Shown here one piece after another: positions 23,419 through 30,841 of a stretch of DNA of 31,057 bases. A program made the translations under genes and the position numbers. The DNA comes from an uncultured Collinsella sp. (GTDB lineage: Bacteria > Actinomycetota > Coriobacteriia > Coriobacteriales > Coriobacteriaceae), in the NCBI GenBank assembly GCA_900757615.1, contig CAAEON010000020.1, positions 1 through 31,057 of the forward strand, read 5' to 3'. The first letter of the stretch is position 1. Each line of letters opens with the position of its first letter. Under the pieces are notes generated by a model. That model worked only from the letters and a program-made list of their open reading frames with translations. It ran no database searches and was not told the DNA's origin.

Positions 23419-23432
23419 GACCGTTTGCGGTC
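23419..23432. promoter_or_regulatory. ACCGTTYGCGGT palindrome upstream of the amidohydrolase
   Basis: GACCG-TTTG-CGGTC, a perfect 5-bp dyad. The core matches 15570-15581 upstream of ptcA except one T/C change, suggesting a shared regulator. Confidence 0.45.
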
Positions 23433-23480
23433 CCTGGCCTTGGCATGGATTTGCCCCTGTGTATCAATGGGTGTAGCGCG

Positions 23481-23517
23481 AAGCCGCGGACGTGGGACAG
23501 ACGTCCGAGCACGGCTT
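23481..23517 (+). other. Two-tier hairpin with GGGACAG loop
   Basis: CGGACGT/ACGTCCG (23487-23507) closes a loop that is exactly GGGACAG; an outer AAGCCG/CGGCTT stem (23481-23517) extends it. A GGGAGCG/CGCTCCC hairpin follows at 23536-23552. The rest of 23300-23614 shows no gene. Confidence 0.6.
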
Positions 23518-23614
23518 GTAGGCACGCGCCGATGCGGGAGCGCTACGCTCCCAACCGAGTGCCCACGCGGGCGGTGCGTCCGCGTTGCAACCAAAGATGC
23601 CTGAGGAGGCTCAC

Positions 23615-25243
23615 ATGGACAAGGCTGATGTAGTTATCAAGAGCAACGCCGTTTTTACCGGCGATGGGCTCGAGCCGTTTAAGGGCGGCGTTGCCGTGCG
23701 GGGCGATAAAATCGTTGCCTGCGGTGACGATGCCCACCTGGCACCGTTTATCGGTCCCGATACCGAGGTGCGCGACTTTGGCGACCAGCTCGTCATGCCC
23801 GGCCTGATTGACTCGCACACGCATTTTGCCCAGGGCGCGTTCATGACCGACCCCGATTTTGCCGTCAACCTCATCGACTGCACCAGTTTTGAGATGGCGA
23901 TGGAACGTGTCGTGGCGTTTGCGGCCGACCATTCCGATAACGAGTGGATCCTGGGCTGCCAGATTATCCAGTTCCAGTGGGATGTCCCCGAGATGCCCAC
24001 AGCCGCGATGATCGATGAGTACATCTCGGACCGCCCGGTCTTTCTGCAGCAGGTTGACCTGCATACCTTTAGTGCCAATACCTGCGCCATCAACAAGGTG
24101 GGAGTAACTTCGCAGACGCCCGATCCCGCAGGCGGCAAGATCCTTAAGGATGCCGAGGGCAATCTGACGGGCGTGTTTTCCAACAACGCCGGCGTCTTCT
24201 TTATAGACGAGGTCTACGACCCAGCGCCCGAGGTTGTTGACGCGTCGTTTGCAAAAACCGCCCGGCGCGCCAATGCCCTGGGAATCACTACGGTCGGCAT
24301 GGTCAATCCTACGTTTGTGAGCATGGAAAACCCGTATGCGGTGTTGGCAGGTCTTAATGCCAAGGGCGACTTGCCACTGCGCGTGTTCCTGTACACCGAT
24401 CTGTTCGAAAACGAGTCCTTAACGCTCGAGCAGATCAAGGAGAAATACGCCTTCTCGGGTACGCAGGTCGAGTGGCACGGCTTTAAGCAGTTTCTTGATG
24501 GCGTGTGCTCCGACCACACCGCTTGGATGCTTGAACCCTATTCCAACGCGCCCGATACCTGCGGTGAGCCCGCGGAGGATCCAGAGCGCATCCGTGCCGC
24601 CATTGTCAGGGCGCAGGAATGGGGCGTTGACACGCGCGTCCATACGATCGGCGATCGCTCGGTGCGTTTTGTGCTTGATTGCTTTGAGGAGGGCGAGCGC
24701 TTGCATGGTAAGCGGGGTTGCCGCCACTCCATGGAGCACAACGAGACGGTTGAGCCCGAGGATCTGCCGCGCTATGCCGAGCTGGGTATATGCCCTGGTA
24801 TGCAGCCGTGGCACATGCTGCTCGATATGGCTGACCTTGCCAAGGACGATGCCGTGGGCCCCGAGCGTGCTGCGCTTTCGTGGCCCCTGCATAGCCTGCT
24901 TGCCAGCGGTGCCGTGGTGCACCTGGGCAGTGACTTCCCCGTTGTGGGCTTGGAGCCCATGGAGGAGGTGTACGGCGCGGTCTTCCGCATGCTCGAGGAC
25001 GGCTCCAACCAAGAAGGGTGGTTCCCGCAGGAGCGCATCACCATGGCCGAGGCCCTGCGCGCCTACACCTACGGCAGCGCCTACGCCATGCATGCCGAGG
25101 ATCGCATCGGTACGCTCGCATGCGGCAAACAGGCTGATATCTGTGTGCTCGACCGTAACCTCTTTGACTGCGAACCGGCTGAGGTCCTCGAGGCCACGGC
25201 GTCTCTCACGATGATTGCCGGCAAGGTGGTCTACGAGGCCTAG
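23615..25243 (+). CDS. Amidohydrolase family 3 protein (YtcJ-like)
   Basis: A 542-residue metal-dependent hydrolase with a beta-barrel N-terminal start, the HTH metal motif at 68-70 (GLIDSHTH), the KQF.DG stretch, HTIGDR, the HSMEHNE histidine, and the Asp in LGSDFPV. YtcJ-like relatives hydrolyse C-N bonds of amides, but substrates are largely unknown. The ATG at 23615 follows GAGGAGG; the upstream frame is leader. Position after the agmatine genes and a shared upstream palindrome hint at an amine or acyl-polyamine substrate; this is inference. The MATE exporter gene follows 96 bases downstream, probably in one transcript. Confidence 0.85.
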   Translation: MDKADVVIKSNAVFTGDGLEPFKGGVAVRGDKIVACGDDAHLAPFIGPDTEVRDFGDQLVMPGLIDSHTHFAQGAFMTDPDFAVNLIDCTSFEMAMERVVAFAADHSDNEWILGCQIIQFQWDVPEMPTAAMIDEYISDRPVFLQQVDLHTFSANTCAINKVGVTSQTPDPAGGKILKDAEGNLTGVFSNNAGVFFIDEVYDPAPEVVDASFAKTARRANALGITTVGMVNPTFVSMENPYAVLAGLNAKGDLPLRVFLYTDLFENESLTLEQIKEKYAFSGTQVEWHGFKQFLDGVCSDHTAWMLEPYSNAPDTCGEPAEDPERIRAAIVRAQEWGVDTRVHTIGDRSVRFVLDCFEEGERLHGKRGCRHSMEHNETVEPEDLPRYAELGICPGMQPWHMLLDMADLAKDDAVGPERAALSWPLHSLLASGAVVHLGSDFPVVGLEPMEEVYGAVFRMLEDGSNQEGWFPQERITMAEALRAYTYGSAYAMHAEDRIGTLACGKQADICVLDRNLFDCEPAEVLEATASLTMIAGKVVYEA

Positions 25244-25261
25244 CGGGGCTGCTGCATCGCT

Positions 25262-25314
25262 GGGCGGTGCCGCAGCCTGTGCGTGCCGCCCATCCATTCA
25301 TGCATCCATTCATC
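25262..25314 (+). repeat. Hairpin and 12-bp tandem repeat in the amidohydrolase-MATE spacer
   Basis: GGGCGG (25262-25267) pairs with CCGCCC (25286-25291). CATCCATTCATG and CATCCATTCATC (25291-25314) are a direct duplication with one change, ending 25 bases before the MATE start. Confidence 0.5.
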
Positions 25315-25339
25315 AATCTCTCATGGAAAGGGGAGAACA

Positions 25340-26716
25340 ATGGCAGAAGAAACGACCGCCGCTGTTGAGGAGGAGCGTGAGCTTGCCTCGCAGCCGATTC
25401 CCGGCCTGGTGCGCAAGTACACCATCATCACCGGCCAGGGTATGCTCGCCCAGATTATCATGGTGGTCCTTGAGGGCCTCGTGATGGGTTGGGGCCTGGG
25501 TGCACACGGCCTGGCCTGTGTTTCGATCATCATGTCGGTCGAGTACATTAACCTGGCCTTTGGCAACCTGTTTGGCACCGGCGTGCCCGCCGTGGTGGGC
25601 AACCTTTTGGGTGCCGGCGACATTAAGGGCGCCAGCAAGGCGTTTAGCCAGGGTTTTTGGCTTACCACGATTGTGAGTGTGCTGCTTGCTGTGGTGATGG
25701 CTGTGTTTACCGAGCCCATCTGCGCATTCTTCGGCGCCACGCCCGACATCATGGCCGATACCGTTGCCGGCGTGCGCACCTTCTCCGTGCTGCTGCCGCT
25801 CACGGTCATTGGTCAGATGGTCACCGCCGTCATGCGTGTGGACGAGAAGGTTCAGATCCAGGCCAACCTCATGACCGTGTCTGCCATCGTCGCTATCTGC
25901 TGGCTTGCGCTTTCCACGTTTGTGCTCAAGCTTGGCGTTATGGGAGCTGGTGTGTACTACGGTCTTTCCATCGGTATCTGGGCCATCGGTATCTTCTGGT
26001 TCATCGGCGGTAAGAAGTCGCAGCTCCAGATCAGCGCCGCCGACCTCAAACTCGACATGGCCATCTGTGGCCAGATCATCAAGATTGGTTTCCCGTTCTT
26101 TTTGGTGCAAGCTGCCACGTTCATCTTCAACACCGTTGCCAACTCGTTGCTTGGCCAGCTCGGCGGCGACATGGGTTCGCTCTACATCGCGGCCTTTGGT
26201 GTGATCAACGGCTACATCCTCTACATTACCATGATGGTCGCCCAGTGCTTCTCGTACGGCCTGCAGCCCATTGCCGCCTTCAACGCCGGCGCCAAGGCGT
26301 GGGCGCGCCTCAAGGAAACGCTCTCCTGCACGCTTAAGTACCAGGTCGTGACGCTTGCTGCGGTGTCTGCTGTGCTATGGGTGGCCGCAACGCCGGTCTG
26401 CGCCTTTTTTGCTGGTAGCGATCCGGCGCTCGTCGAGGTTGCCGCCAACGCCACGCGCATCGTTATCCTGGCCGTGGCCCTGGGCTATCTTGCCATGACC
26501 ATGTCGATGTACTTCCAGGCGGTTGAGAAGGTGGGTATCGCCACGTTCACCGGTCTGCTCCGCTACGTGATCTGCTCCGTGCCGCTTATGTACCTGCTTG
26601 GCAACATGATGGGCGTTCAGGGTGTCTGGTTTGCCTTGGTGGCGGCTGACGCCATCACTGGTCTTATCTCCATCGCCCTCGCCGTCCGCGAATCCAAGCG
26701 ACTTGCCACGCTCTAG
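25340..26716 (+). CDS. MATE-family efflux transporter (MepA-like)
   Basis: A 458-residue integral membrane protein with about 12 TM segments in two repeats: TGQGMLAQIIMVVLEGLVMG near the start and GFPFFLVQAATFIFNTVANS at the midpoint are the matching bundle starts. It should use a Na+ or H+ gradient to expel cationic compounds or metabolites. The start follows AAAGGGGAG. It lies 96 bases after the amidohydrolase gene with no terminator between, so the two are probably co-expressed; a terminator follows at 26766. The exported substrate is unknown; an organic cation or polyamine product is only a guess from context. Confidence 0.88.
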   Translation: MAEETTAAVEEERELASQPIPGLVRKYTIITGQGMLAQIIMVVLEGLVMGWGLGAHGLACVSIIMSVEYINLAFGNLFGTGVPAVVGNLLGAGDIKGASKAFSQGFWLTTIVSVLLAVVMAVFTEPICAFFGATPDIMADTVAGVRTFSVLLPLTVIGQMVTAVMRVDEKVQIQANLMTVSAIVAICWLALSTFVLKLGVMGAGVYYGLSIGIWAIGIFWFIGGKKSQLQISAADLKLDMAICGQIIKIGFPFFLVQAATFIFNTVANSLLGQLGGDMGSLYIAAFGVINGYILYITMMVAQCFSYGLQPIAAFNAGAKAWARLKETLSCTLKYQVVTLAAVSAVLWVAATPVCAFFAGSDPALVEVAANATRIVILAVALGYLAMTMSMYFQAVEKVGIATFTGLLRYVICSVPLMYLLGNMMGVQGVWFALVAADAITGLISIALAVRESKRLATL

Positions 26717-26765
26717 ACTCGGACACGGCCGGCCCGCGATAGTCGAATAAGTCAACTCGCCTGCA

Positions 26766-26802
26766 AGCCACCACAATGGGGACAGTTCCCATTGTGGTGG
26801 CT
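26766..26802. terminator. Terminator hairpin of the GGGACAG family after MATE
   Basis: A 15-bp perfect stem (26766-26780 with 26788-26802) and loop GACAGTT. Aligned with 5583-5620 it has two changed stem positions, both compensated on the opposite arm. Confidence 0.8.
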
Positions 26803-26863
26803 ATTGTTATTTAGGGTCTGAGATTTCGGCTCTATAAATAACGTTTTTGAACTGGGCTACTAA

Positions 26864-26955
26864 AAGATTGTGGAAAACACTACTACAAGATTATGGAAAA
26901 CGCTACTGCAAGATTATGGCAAATGATACTATACGATTATGGTAACAGCGTTATA
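26864..26955 (+). repeat. Four 23-bp tandem repeats upstream of the DUF4143 ATPase gene
   Basis: Units begin at 26864, 26887, 26910 and 26933, exactly 23 bases apart, with the conserved core AAGATTATGG and decay towards the gene. The period is about two helical turns. The array ends just before the Shine-Dalgarno site at 26955, so it covers the likely promoter and suggests cooperative regulator binding. There are no spacers, so it is not a CRISPR. Confidence 0.75.
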
Positions 26956-26967
26956 AGGGGCGTTGAT

Positions 26968-28137
26968 ATGGCCGAGTACATTAACAGGGATTTGCATGAG
27001 TTGCTCATTCGCATGGCGGGTTGGTTTCCTGTTGTGTCGTTGACGGGGCCTAGGCAGAGCGGTAAGTCTACGCTGGTTGGGCATGCCTTTCCCGACTATT
27101 CCTATGTCACGCTTGAGGACCCCCAAACGAGGCGCGCGGCCTTGGAGGATCCGGTGAGTTTTATCCGCAACCGAAAGGGCGGACTCATCATCGATGAGGC
27201 GCAATACGCCCCGGATTTGTTCTCGATGATTCAGGTTGTTTCGGATGAGCGGGGAGACGCCGGTCAATACATCCTTACGGGATCGCAAAACTTTTTGATG
27301 ATGAAAAGCATCGGCCAGTCTCTTGCCGGGCGAGTCGGGATCTTAAAATTGCTGCCATTTTCGTTTCGAGAAGCGGAGAGGGGCCAGCAGGGGCAGTTGG
27401 AAGTGGATTTGTTTGCGCTCGAAGGGGGATACCCTCGCCTGCGTTCCGCCGGAATGCCGTCCTCGGTTTATTTCCCCAGCTATATTGATACCTATGTTGA
27501 GCGCGATGTTGTGGGCTTGCTTGACGTGCGCAATAAAGCAGAGTTTCATAAGTTTCTGTCCATAATTGCCCAGAGCGCCGGTGCTCTCATTAATATATCT
27601 TCGCTTTCTCGAGATACGGGTGTGAACGTATCGACCATTAAAAGCTGGTTGTCTATCCTGGAGCAGAGCTACCTGACGTTTTCACTGCAGCCCTATTATG
27701 CAAATGCCAGGAAACGTTTGACTAAAACGCCCAAGCTTTATTTTTACGACACGGGGCTGCTCTGCTACTTGCTCAAAATTGGATCACTGGAGCAACTTTT
27801 GGAGAGCCCTTATCTGGGGGCAGTTTTCGAAAACCTCATCGTTTCCGAAACGGCGAAGAGCCATCTCAACGTGGGCGAGAATCCCGAGTTGTATTTCTAT
27901 AGGGACGACGGCAAGCGAGAAATCGATTTGCTCGACTGCACAAACTCAGGGAGTCCCAAGGCTATCGAAATAAAATCATCCAGAACGTATCACGATAAGT
28001 ACGCCCGCCATTTACAGGCTGTATGCGATGAGATCGACATTGCAAAAGATGCGCGCTATGTTGTGGCCCGCGTGGATTCAACGTATGAGTCGAAAGACTG
28101 TAGCGTGGTCTCGGCGCGTGATTGGCTTTTGCGATAA
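26968..28137 (+). CDS. AAA-family ATPase with DUF4143 domain
   Basis: A 389-residue protein of unknown role with an AAA_14-type NTPase (Walker A GPRQSGKST at 27-35, Walker B LIIDEAQ at 73-79, sensor ILTGSQNF), then a winged-helix-like part (LSRDTGVNVSTIKSWLSIL), and a C-terminal DUF4143 nuclease-fold-like region (FENLIVSE, then FYRDDGKREIDLL and IEIKSS). The D..K-like ending resembles PD-(D/E)XK folds, but catalysis is unproven. The ATG at 26968 follows AAGGGG at seven bases; the longer frame from 26893 would run through the 23-bp repeats. Such genes are often horizontally mobile; this one is more AT-rich than its neighbours. Confidence 0.88.
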   Translation: MAEYINRDLHELLIRMAGWFPVVSLTGPRQSGKSTLVGHAFPDYSYVTLEDPQTRRAALEDPVSFIRNRKGGLIIDEAQYAPDLFSMIQVVSDERGDAGQYILTGSQNFLMMKSIGQSLAGRVGILKLLPFSFREAERGQQGQLEVDLFALEGGYPRLRSAGMPSSVYFPSYIDTYVERDVVGLLDVRNKAEFHKFLSIIAQSAGALINISSLSRDTGVNVSTIKSWLSILEQSYLTFSLQPYYANARKRLTKTPKLYFYDTGLLCYLLKIGSLEQLLESPYLGAVFENLIVSETAKSHLNVGENPELYFYRDDGKREIDLLDCTNSGSPKAIEIKSSRTYHDKYARHLQAVCDEIDIAKDARYVVARVDSTYESKDCSVVSARDWLLR

Positions 28138-28157
28138 CAAGTTCGGCGTATTAACAA

Positions 28158-28198
28158 CTGCCGCGGAGGGAGTCGGCCCCCTTCCGCGGCGGTTTTTT
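28158..28198 (+). terminator. Terminator after the ATPase gene
   Basis: A GC-rich stem (28158-28170 with about 28180-28192, including G-U pairs) followed by six T. It is the counterpart of the hairpin at 14196-14230, to the left of element B. Confidence 0.8.
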
Positions 28199-28222
28199 GT
28201 CTATCGGATGCCTCTCAGATGC

Positions 28223-28341
28223 AAGTGAGTAGACTTTTTTGGATCTGTCGAGCACACCACGACAAGTGCTCAATAAAACCGCAGGTCAGCGCTGTGGCGA
28301 TTCGGGGTGTGCTCGGCCTCCTGCAAAAAGTCTACTCACTT
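28223..28341. ncRNA. Structured intergenic element, copy B
   Basis: 105/119 identical to 14261-14379, without gaps. The outer stem is 17 bp (28223-28239 with 28325-28341). Compared with copy A, a G-C pair became A-T (28233/28331), C-G became T-G (28248/28316), and T-G became C-G (28257/28307). The second local GAGCAC/GTGCTC option (28250-28271) is also kept. Its flanking hairpins match those of copy A in order. Function unknown. Confidence 0.6.
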
Positions 28342-28360
28342 GGTTTTGGCTGCTAGAAGA

Positions 28361-28393
28361 CCGCCGTGAGGGAAGGCAACTTCCTCGCGGCGG
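28361..28393. terminator. Hairpin to the right of element B
   Basis: CCGCCGTGAGG pairs with CCTCGCGGCGG at the base, with one bulge and an AA/TT end. It matches the hairpin at 14394-14434. It lies between the convergent ATPase and acetyltransferase genes. Confidence 0.65.
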
Positions 28394-28411
28394 TTGGCGT
28401 TTGCCCAGATA

Positions 28412-28444
28412 AAACCTGCCAAAATAAACCTGTCCCTTTTTGGC
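28412..28444 (-). other. Degenerate GGGACAG hairpin
   Basis: Identical to the copy at 14453 up to TTTTTGGC, but the last bases of the 3' arm are replaced, so the stem is broken. It looks like a decayed copy that stays within the 49-base exact repeat (28396-28444). Confidence 0.6.
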
Positions 28445-28511
28445 GTGTCTCTTTTGGCGTGGCTGATTGGTTTGGGCTGTTTTGGAGAAAGCCCATGAGG
28501 CGGCACTCAGG

Positions 28512-29162
28512 CTAATCCTGCGTGTCGCCTCCGTACATGTAGACGATAAAGCCGTCGCCGGTGTCTTGGCTGTGATCCTCCAGGATGCGTTTCATGTTGA
28601 GGTGCTCGTAGAACTGCCAGTCAGAGTTGCAGTCGCTCATCAGGAAGAACTTGGTGCACCCGGCTTTGGCGAGTTCGGCGCGCGCAAGGTCGATGAGCTC
28701 GCGGCCGAGTCCCTTGCCCTGCCACTCGGGCACAATGACGATCAGGTTGAGCTGGCCCTGGGCATACTCGCTGCCCGTGGCGGCAAAGCGATCGGCCGTG
28801 GCCTTTTCGCGACTGTCGCCAAAGAGCGAGCCCTCGAGTTTGGCATCGGCGGTCTTTGCCATCTCGGTTGCCTGGGCGAACATCTCGTCGTAGCAGGGTA
28901 CCCACGTGGGGTTGGTACGCGGCTTGCCGTCTTCGAAGATGCCGATGCAGCAAGCGGCGATGATGCGGCCTTCAGCTTCGGCAACGAGCGCGATAGGGGA
29001 GCGCTGCAGCTGCATGGCAATGTTGAAGCGCGCGCAGAAATCGGCAGCTTCGACGTCGCCGCGGTTGCGTAGCGTGTTGCACCACAGCCGGTTGTAGATG
29101 GCGGCGATACCATCCAGGTCGTCGAGCGTGGCGGCGCGCAGGGTTACGTTGTCAAGGCTCAT
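28512..29162 (-). CDS. GNAT-family N-acetyltransferase
   Basis: A 216-residue acetyltransferase that would transfer acetyl from acetyl-CoA to an amine on an unknown acceptor. The acetyl-CoA loop is VIVPEWQGKGLGRELI (residues about 141-156), with the N-terminal TLRAATLDDLDGIAAIYNRL and the closing FYEHLNMKR typical of the family. A central stretch (about 85-125) is longer than in minimal GNATs. I chose the ATG at 29162, six bases after AAGGAG; the Met at 29177 is an alternative. It stands alone, convergent with the ATPase gene. Confidence 0.85.
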   Translation of the reverse strand: MSLDNVTLRAATLDDLDGIAAIYNRLWCNTLRNRGDVEAADFCARFNIAMQLQRSPIALVAEAEGRIIAACCIGIFEDGKPRTNPTWVPCYDEMFAQATEMAKTADAKLEGSLFGDSREKATADRFAATGSEYAQGQLNLIVIVPEWQGKGLGRELIDLARAELAKAGCTKFFLMSDCNSDWQFYEHLNMKRILEDHSQDTGDGFIVYMYGGDTQD

Positions 29163-29270
29163 GGAGGCTCCTTCCAAGTTGGGTCAGGCCATCTATGAGT
29201 GTGGCATGGCCGCAGGGCCGCCGCATCAACCATTCGGTAGACGACCCCCGATTCCACGGGGGCGGAGAGA

Positions 29271-29326
29271 TAGTCATTGGGGACGTTCTTAAACGACTAG
29301 TCAAACAAGAGCGTCCCCAACGACTA
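29271..29326. other. Long hairpin with GGGGACG stem
   Basis: 20 positions pair (29271-29290 with 29307-29326) with one mismatch and one G-U. The loop contains the palindrome GACTAGTC. Related AAGGAAYGTCCC words follow at 29331-29390. Confidence 0.6.
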
Positions 29327-29437
29327 CCCCAAGGAATGTCCCAGACTGCCGGCAGGAAAGGAACGTCCCCAACTGCCGCATCCCCAAGTGCCACCTCGCC
29401 AAGTTTTGCAACGCCGATGTTTTGGCGAAGTCAGCGA

Positions 29438-29536
29438 AAACCCGCCAGAGTGAGCAAGGTGCCTTGAAACAAGGCGGCATTGACCTTCTGGTCATGCCGC
29501 CGAAGTTGAAAGGCAGATTGCCGCTCTGGCGGGTTT
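29438..29536. ncRNA. Multibranched stem-loop, candidate structured RNA
   Basis: A 13-bp perfect outer stem (29438-29450 with 29524-29536) encloses CAAGG-tg-CCTTG (29455-29466) and GGCGGCA..GACC/GGTC.TGCCGCC (29473-29501). A CAAGG at 29470-29474 offers an alternative partner for CCTTG. It lies between the divergent-end spacer of the acetyltransferase and the end of DAHP synthase. No coding frame fits. Confidence 0.5.
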
Positions 29537-29550
29537 GCAGCGTCGGCAGG

Positions 29551-29574
29551 TCCGCCGTTCGGTAGAACGGCGGA
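29551..29574. terminator. Hairpin after the DAHP synthase gene
   Basis: TCCGCCGTTC pairs with GAACGGCGGA over 10 bp, loop GGTA, three bases from the stop codon. No T-run follows on the minus strand, so termination is only likely. Confidence 0.5.
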
Positions 29575-29576
29575 AC

Positions 29577-30608
29577 CTAGACACGCTCTGCGATCTCGTG
29601 GATGAGGTAGTCGGTCTTTTCCCAGCCTAGGCACGGGTCGGTGATCGACTTACCAAAGACGCCGCCGTCGACCGGCTGGTTGCCATCCTCCAGGTAGGAC
29701 TCGATCATAAAGCCCTTGACCAGCTTGGAGATGGACTCGTTGCGGCGGCAGCTGTCGAGCACCTCCTTGCAAATACGATACTGCTCAAGCGGTCGCTTGC
29801 CCGAGTTGTCGTGGTTGCAGTCGATGACCGCCGCTGGGTTGGCGTAGCCTGCGTGCTCGGTGTAGCGCTCGGCCAGGCGCTCGAGGTGCTCGTAGTGGTA
29901 GTTGGGGTAGGTGCGCCCATCGAGGCCGATGTAGCCGCGCATGACGGCGTGCGCGAGCGGGTTGCCATCGCACTCGACCTCCCAGTTGCGGAAGATGAAG
30001 CTCTGGTGCGCCTGCGCAGCGTAAATGGAGTTGAGCATAACGGTGGTAGAGCCGGCAGTGGGATTCTTCATGCCCACAGGCACCGAAATGCCACTCGACA
30101 CCAGACGGTGTTCCTGGTTCTCGACCGAGCGCGCGCCCACGGCGACATAGCTCAGCAGGTCGACGAGGTACTGGTAGTTGGACGGGTAGAGCATCTCGTC
30201 GGCAGTGAAAAAGCCGGTCTCCTCGATGACGCGCAGGTGCATGTGGCGAATGGCCTTGACGCCCTCGAGCAGGTCATCGGGTGCCTCGGGGTCGGGATTG
30301 TGCAGTAGGCCCTTGTAGCCAGTGCCCTTGGTGCGCGGCTTGTTGGTGTAGACACGCGGAATGATGATGAGCTTATCCTTGACCTCCTCGGCGGTCTTGG
30401 CCAGGCGGTTCATGTACTCGAGGACCGAATCCTCGCGGTCGGCAGAGCACGGGCCGATGATGAGCACCTTACGTGCGTCCTCGCCGGTAAAGACCTTGGC
30501 GACTTCGGCATCGAATGCCTGCTTCTTGGCGGTAAGCTCGGCGGAGAGCGGCATTTCCTCGCGGATCTCCATGGGGATCCGCAACCTGCGTTTGAATTCC
30601 ATGGCCAT
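29577..30608 (-). CDS. 3-deoxy-7-phosphoheptulonate synthase (DAHP synthase, class I)
   Basis: Condenses phosphoenolpyruvate and erythrose-4-phosphate, the first step of aromatic amino-acid synthesis. A 343-residue class I (AroF/G/H type) enzyme with GPCSAD at 52-57, the PEP/E4P loop PRVYTNKPRTKGTGYKG (84-100), VGARSVENQEHR, KNPTAGS, and the metal-site region CNHDNSGKRP. The N-terminal extension (residues about 1-45) is where feedback inhibitors bind in this class, but which amino acid acts cannot be read here. The start at 30608 follows GAGGAGG; the earlier TTG frame is not preferred. It stands alone. Confidence 0.93.
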   Translation of the reverse strand: MAMEFKRRLRIPMEIREEMPLSAELTAKKQAFDAEVAKVFTGEDARKVLIIGPCSADREDSVLEYMNRLAKTAEEVKDKLIIIPRVYTNKPRTKGTGYKGLLHNPDPEAPDDLLEGVKAIRHMHLRVIEETGFFTADEMLYPSNYQYLVDLLSYVAVGARSVENQEHRLVSSGISVPVGMKNPTAGSTTVMLNSIYAAQAHQSFIFRNWEVECDGNPLAHAVMRGYIGLDGRTYPNYHYEHLERLAERYTEHAGYANPAAVIDCNHDNSGKRPLEQYRICKEVLDSCRRNESISKLVKGFMIESYLEDGNQPVDGGVFGKSITDPCLGWEKTDYLIHEIAERV

Positions 30609-30705
30609 ACGGGGCCTCCTCAATCAATTGATGGCATCGAGAACATTGTCGAATGCTCGGCATTATCCGCTGTCGCACGCTAAAGTGCAACCCCTCGCCG
30701 CCCCG

Positions 30706-30744
30706 AAACCTACCAAATAGGGACAGGTTTATTTTGGTAGGTTT
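30706..30744. other. GGGACAG hairpin upstream of DAHP synthase
   Basis: AAACCTACCAAA pairs with TTTGGTAGGTTT over 12 bp and carries AGGGACAGG. It is an inverted relative of the hairpin at 14453-14489, with a G-C to A-T change compensated across the stem. The bases beyond (TTTTATCTGGGGAAACGCC) also match that copy. Confidence 0.75.
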
Positions 30745-30841
30745 TATCTGGGGAAACGCCGGCGGATGCCGGGAGGGAGTGGCGCTACGCGGGGCCCTAT
30801 GGCTGTTGTCGGTTCCCCGGGAAACACCCTGTGGGCAAAAA

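Noticed and set aside
26864..26955. Possible CRISPR array
   Set aside because: The 23-bp units abut without spacers and no cas gene is present.
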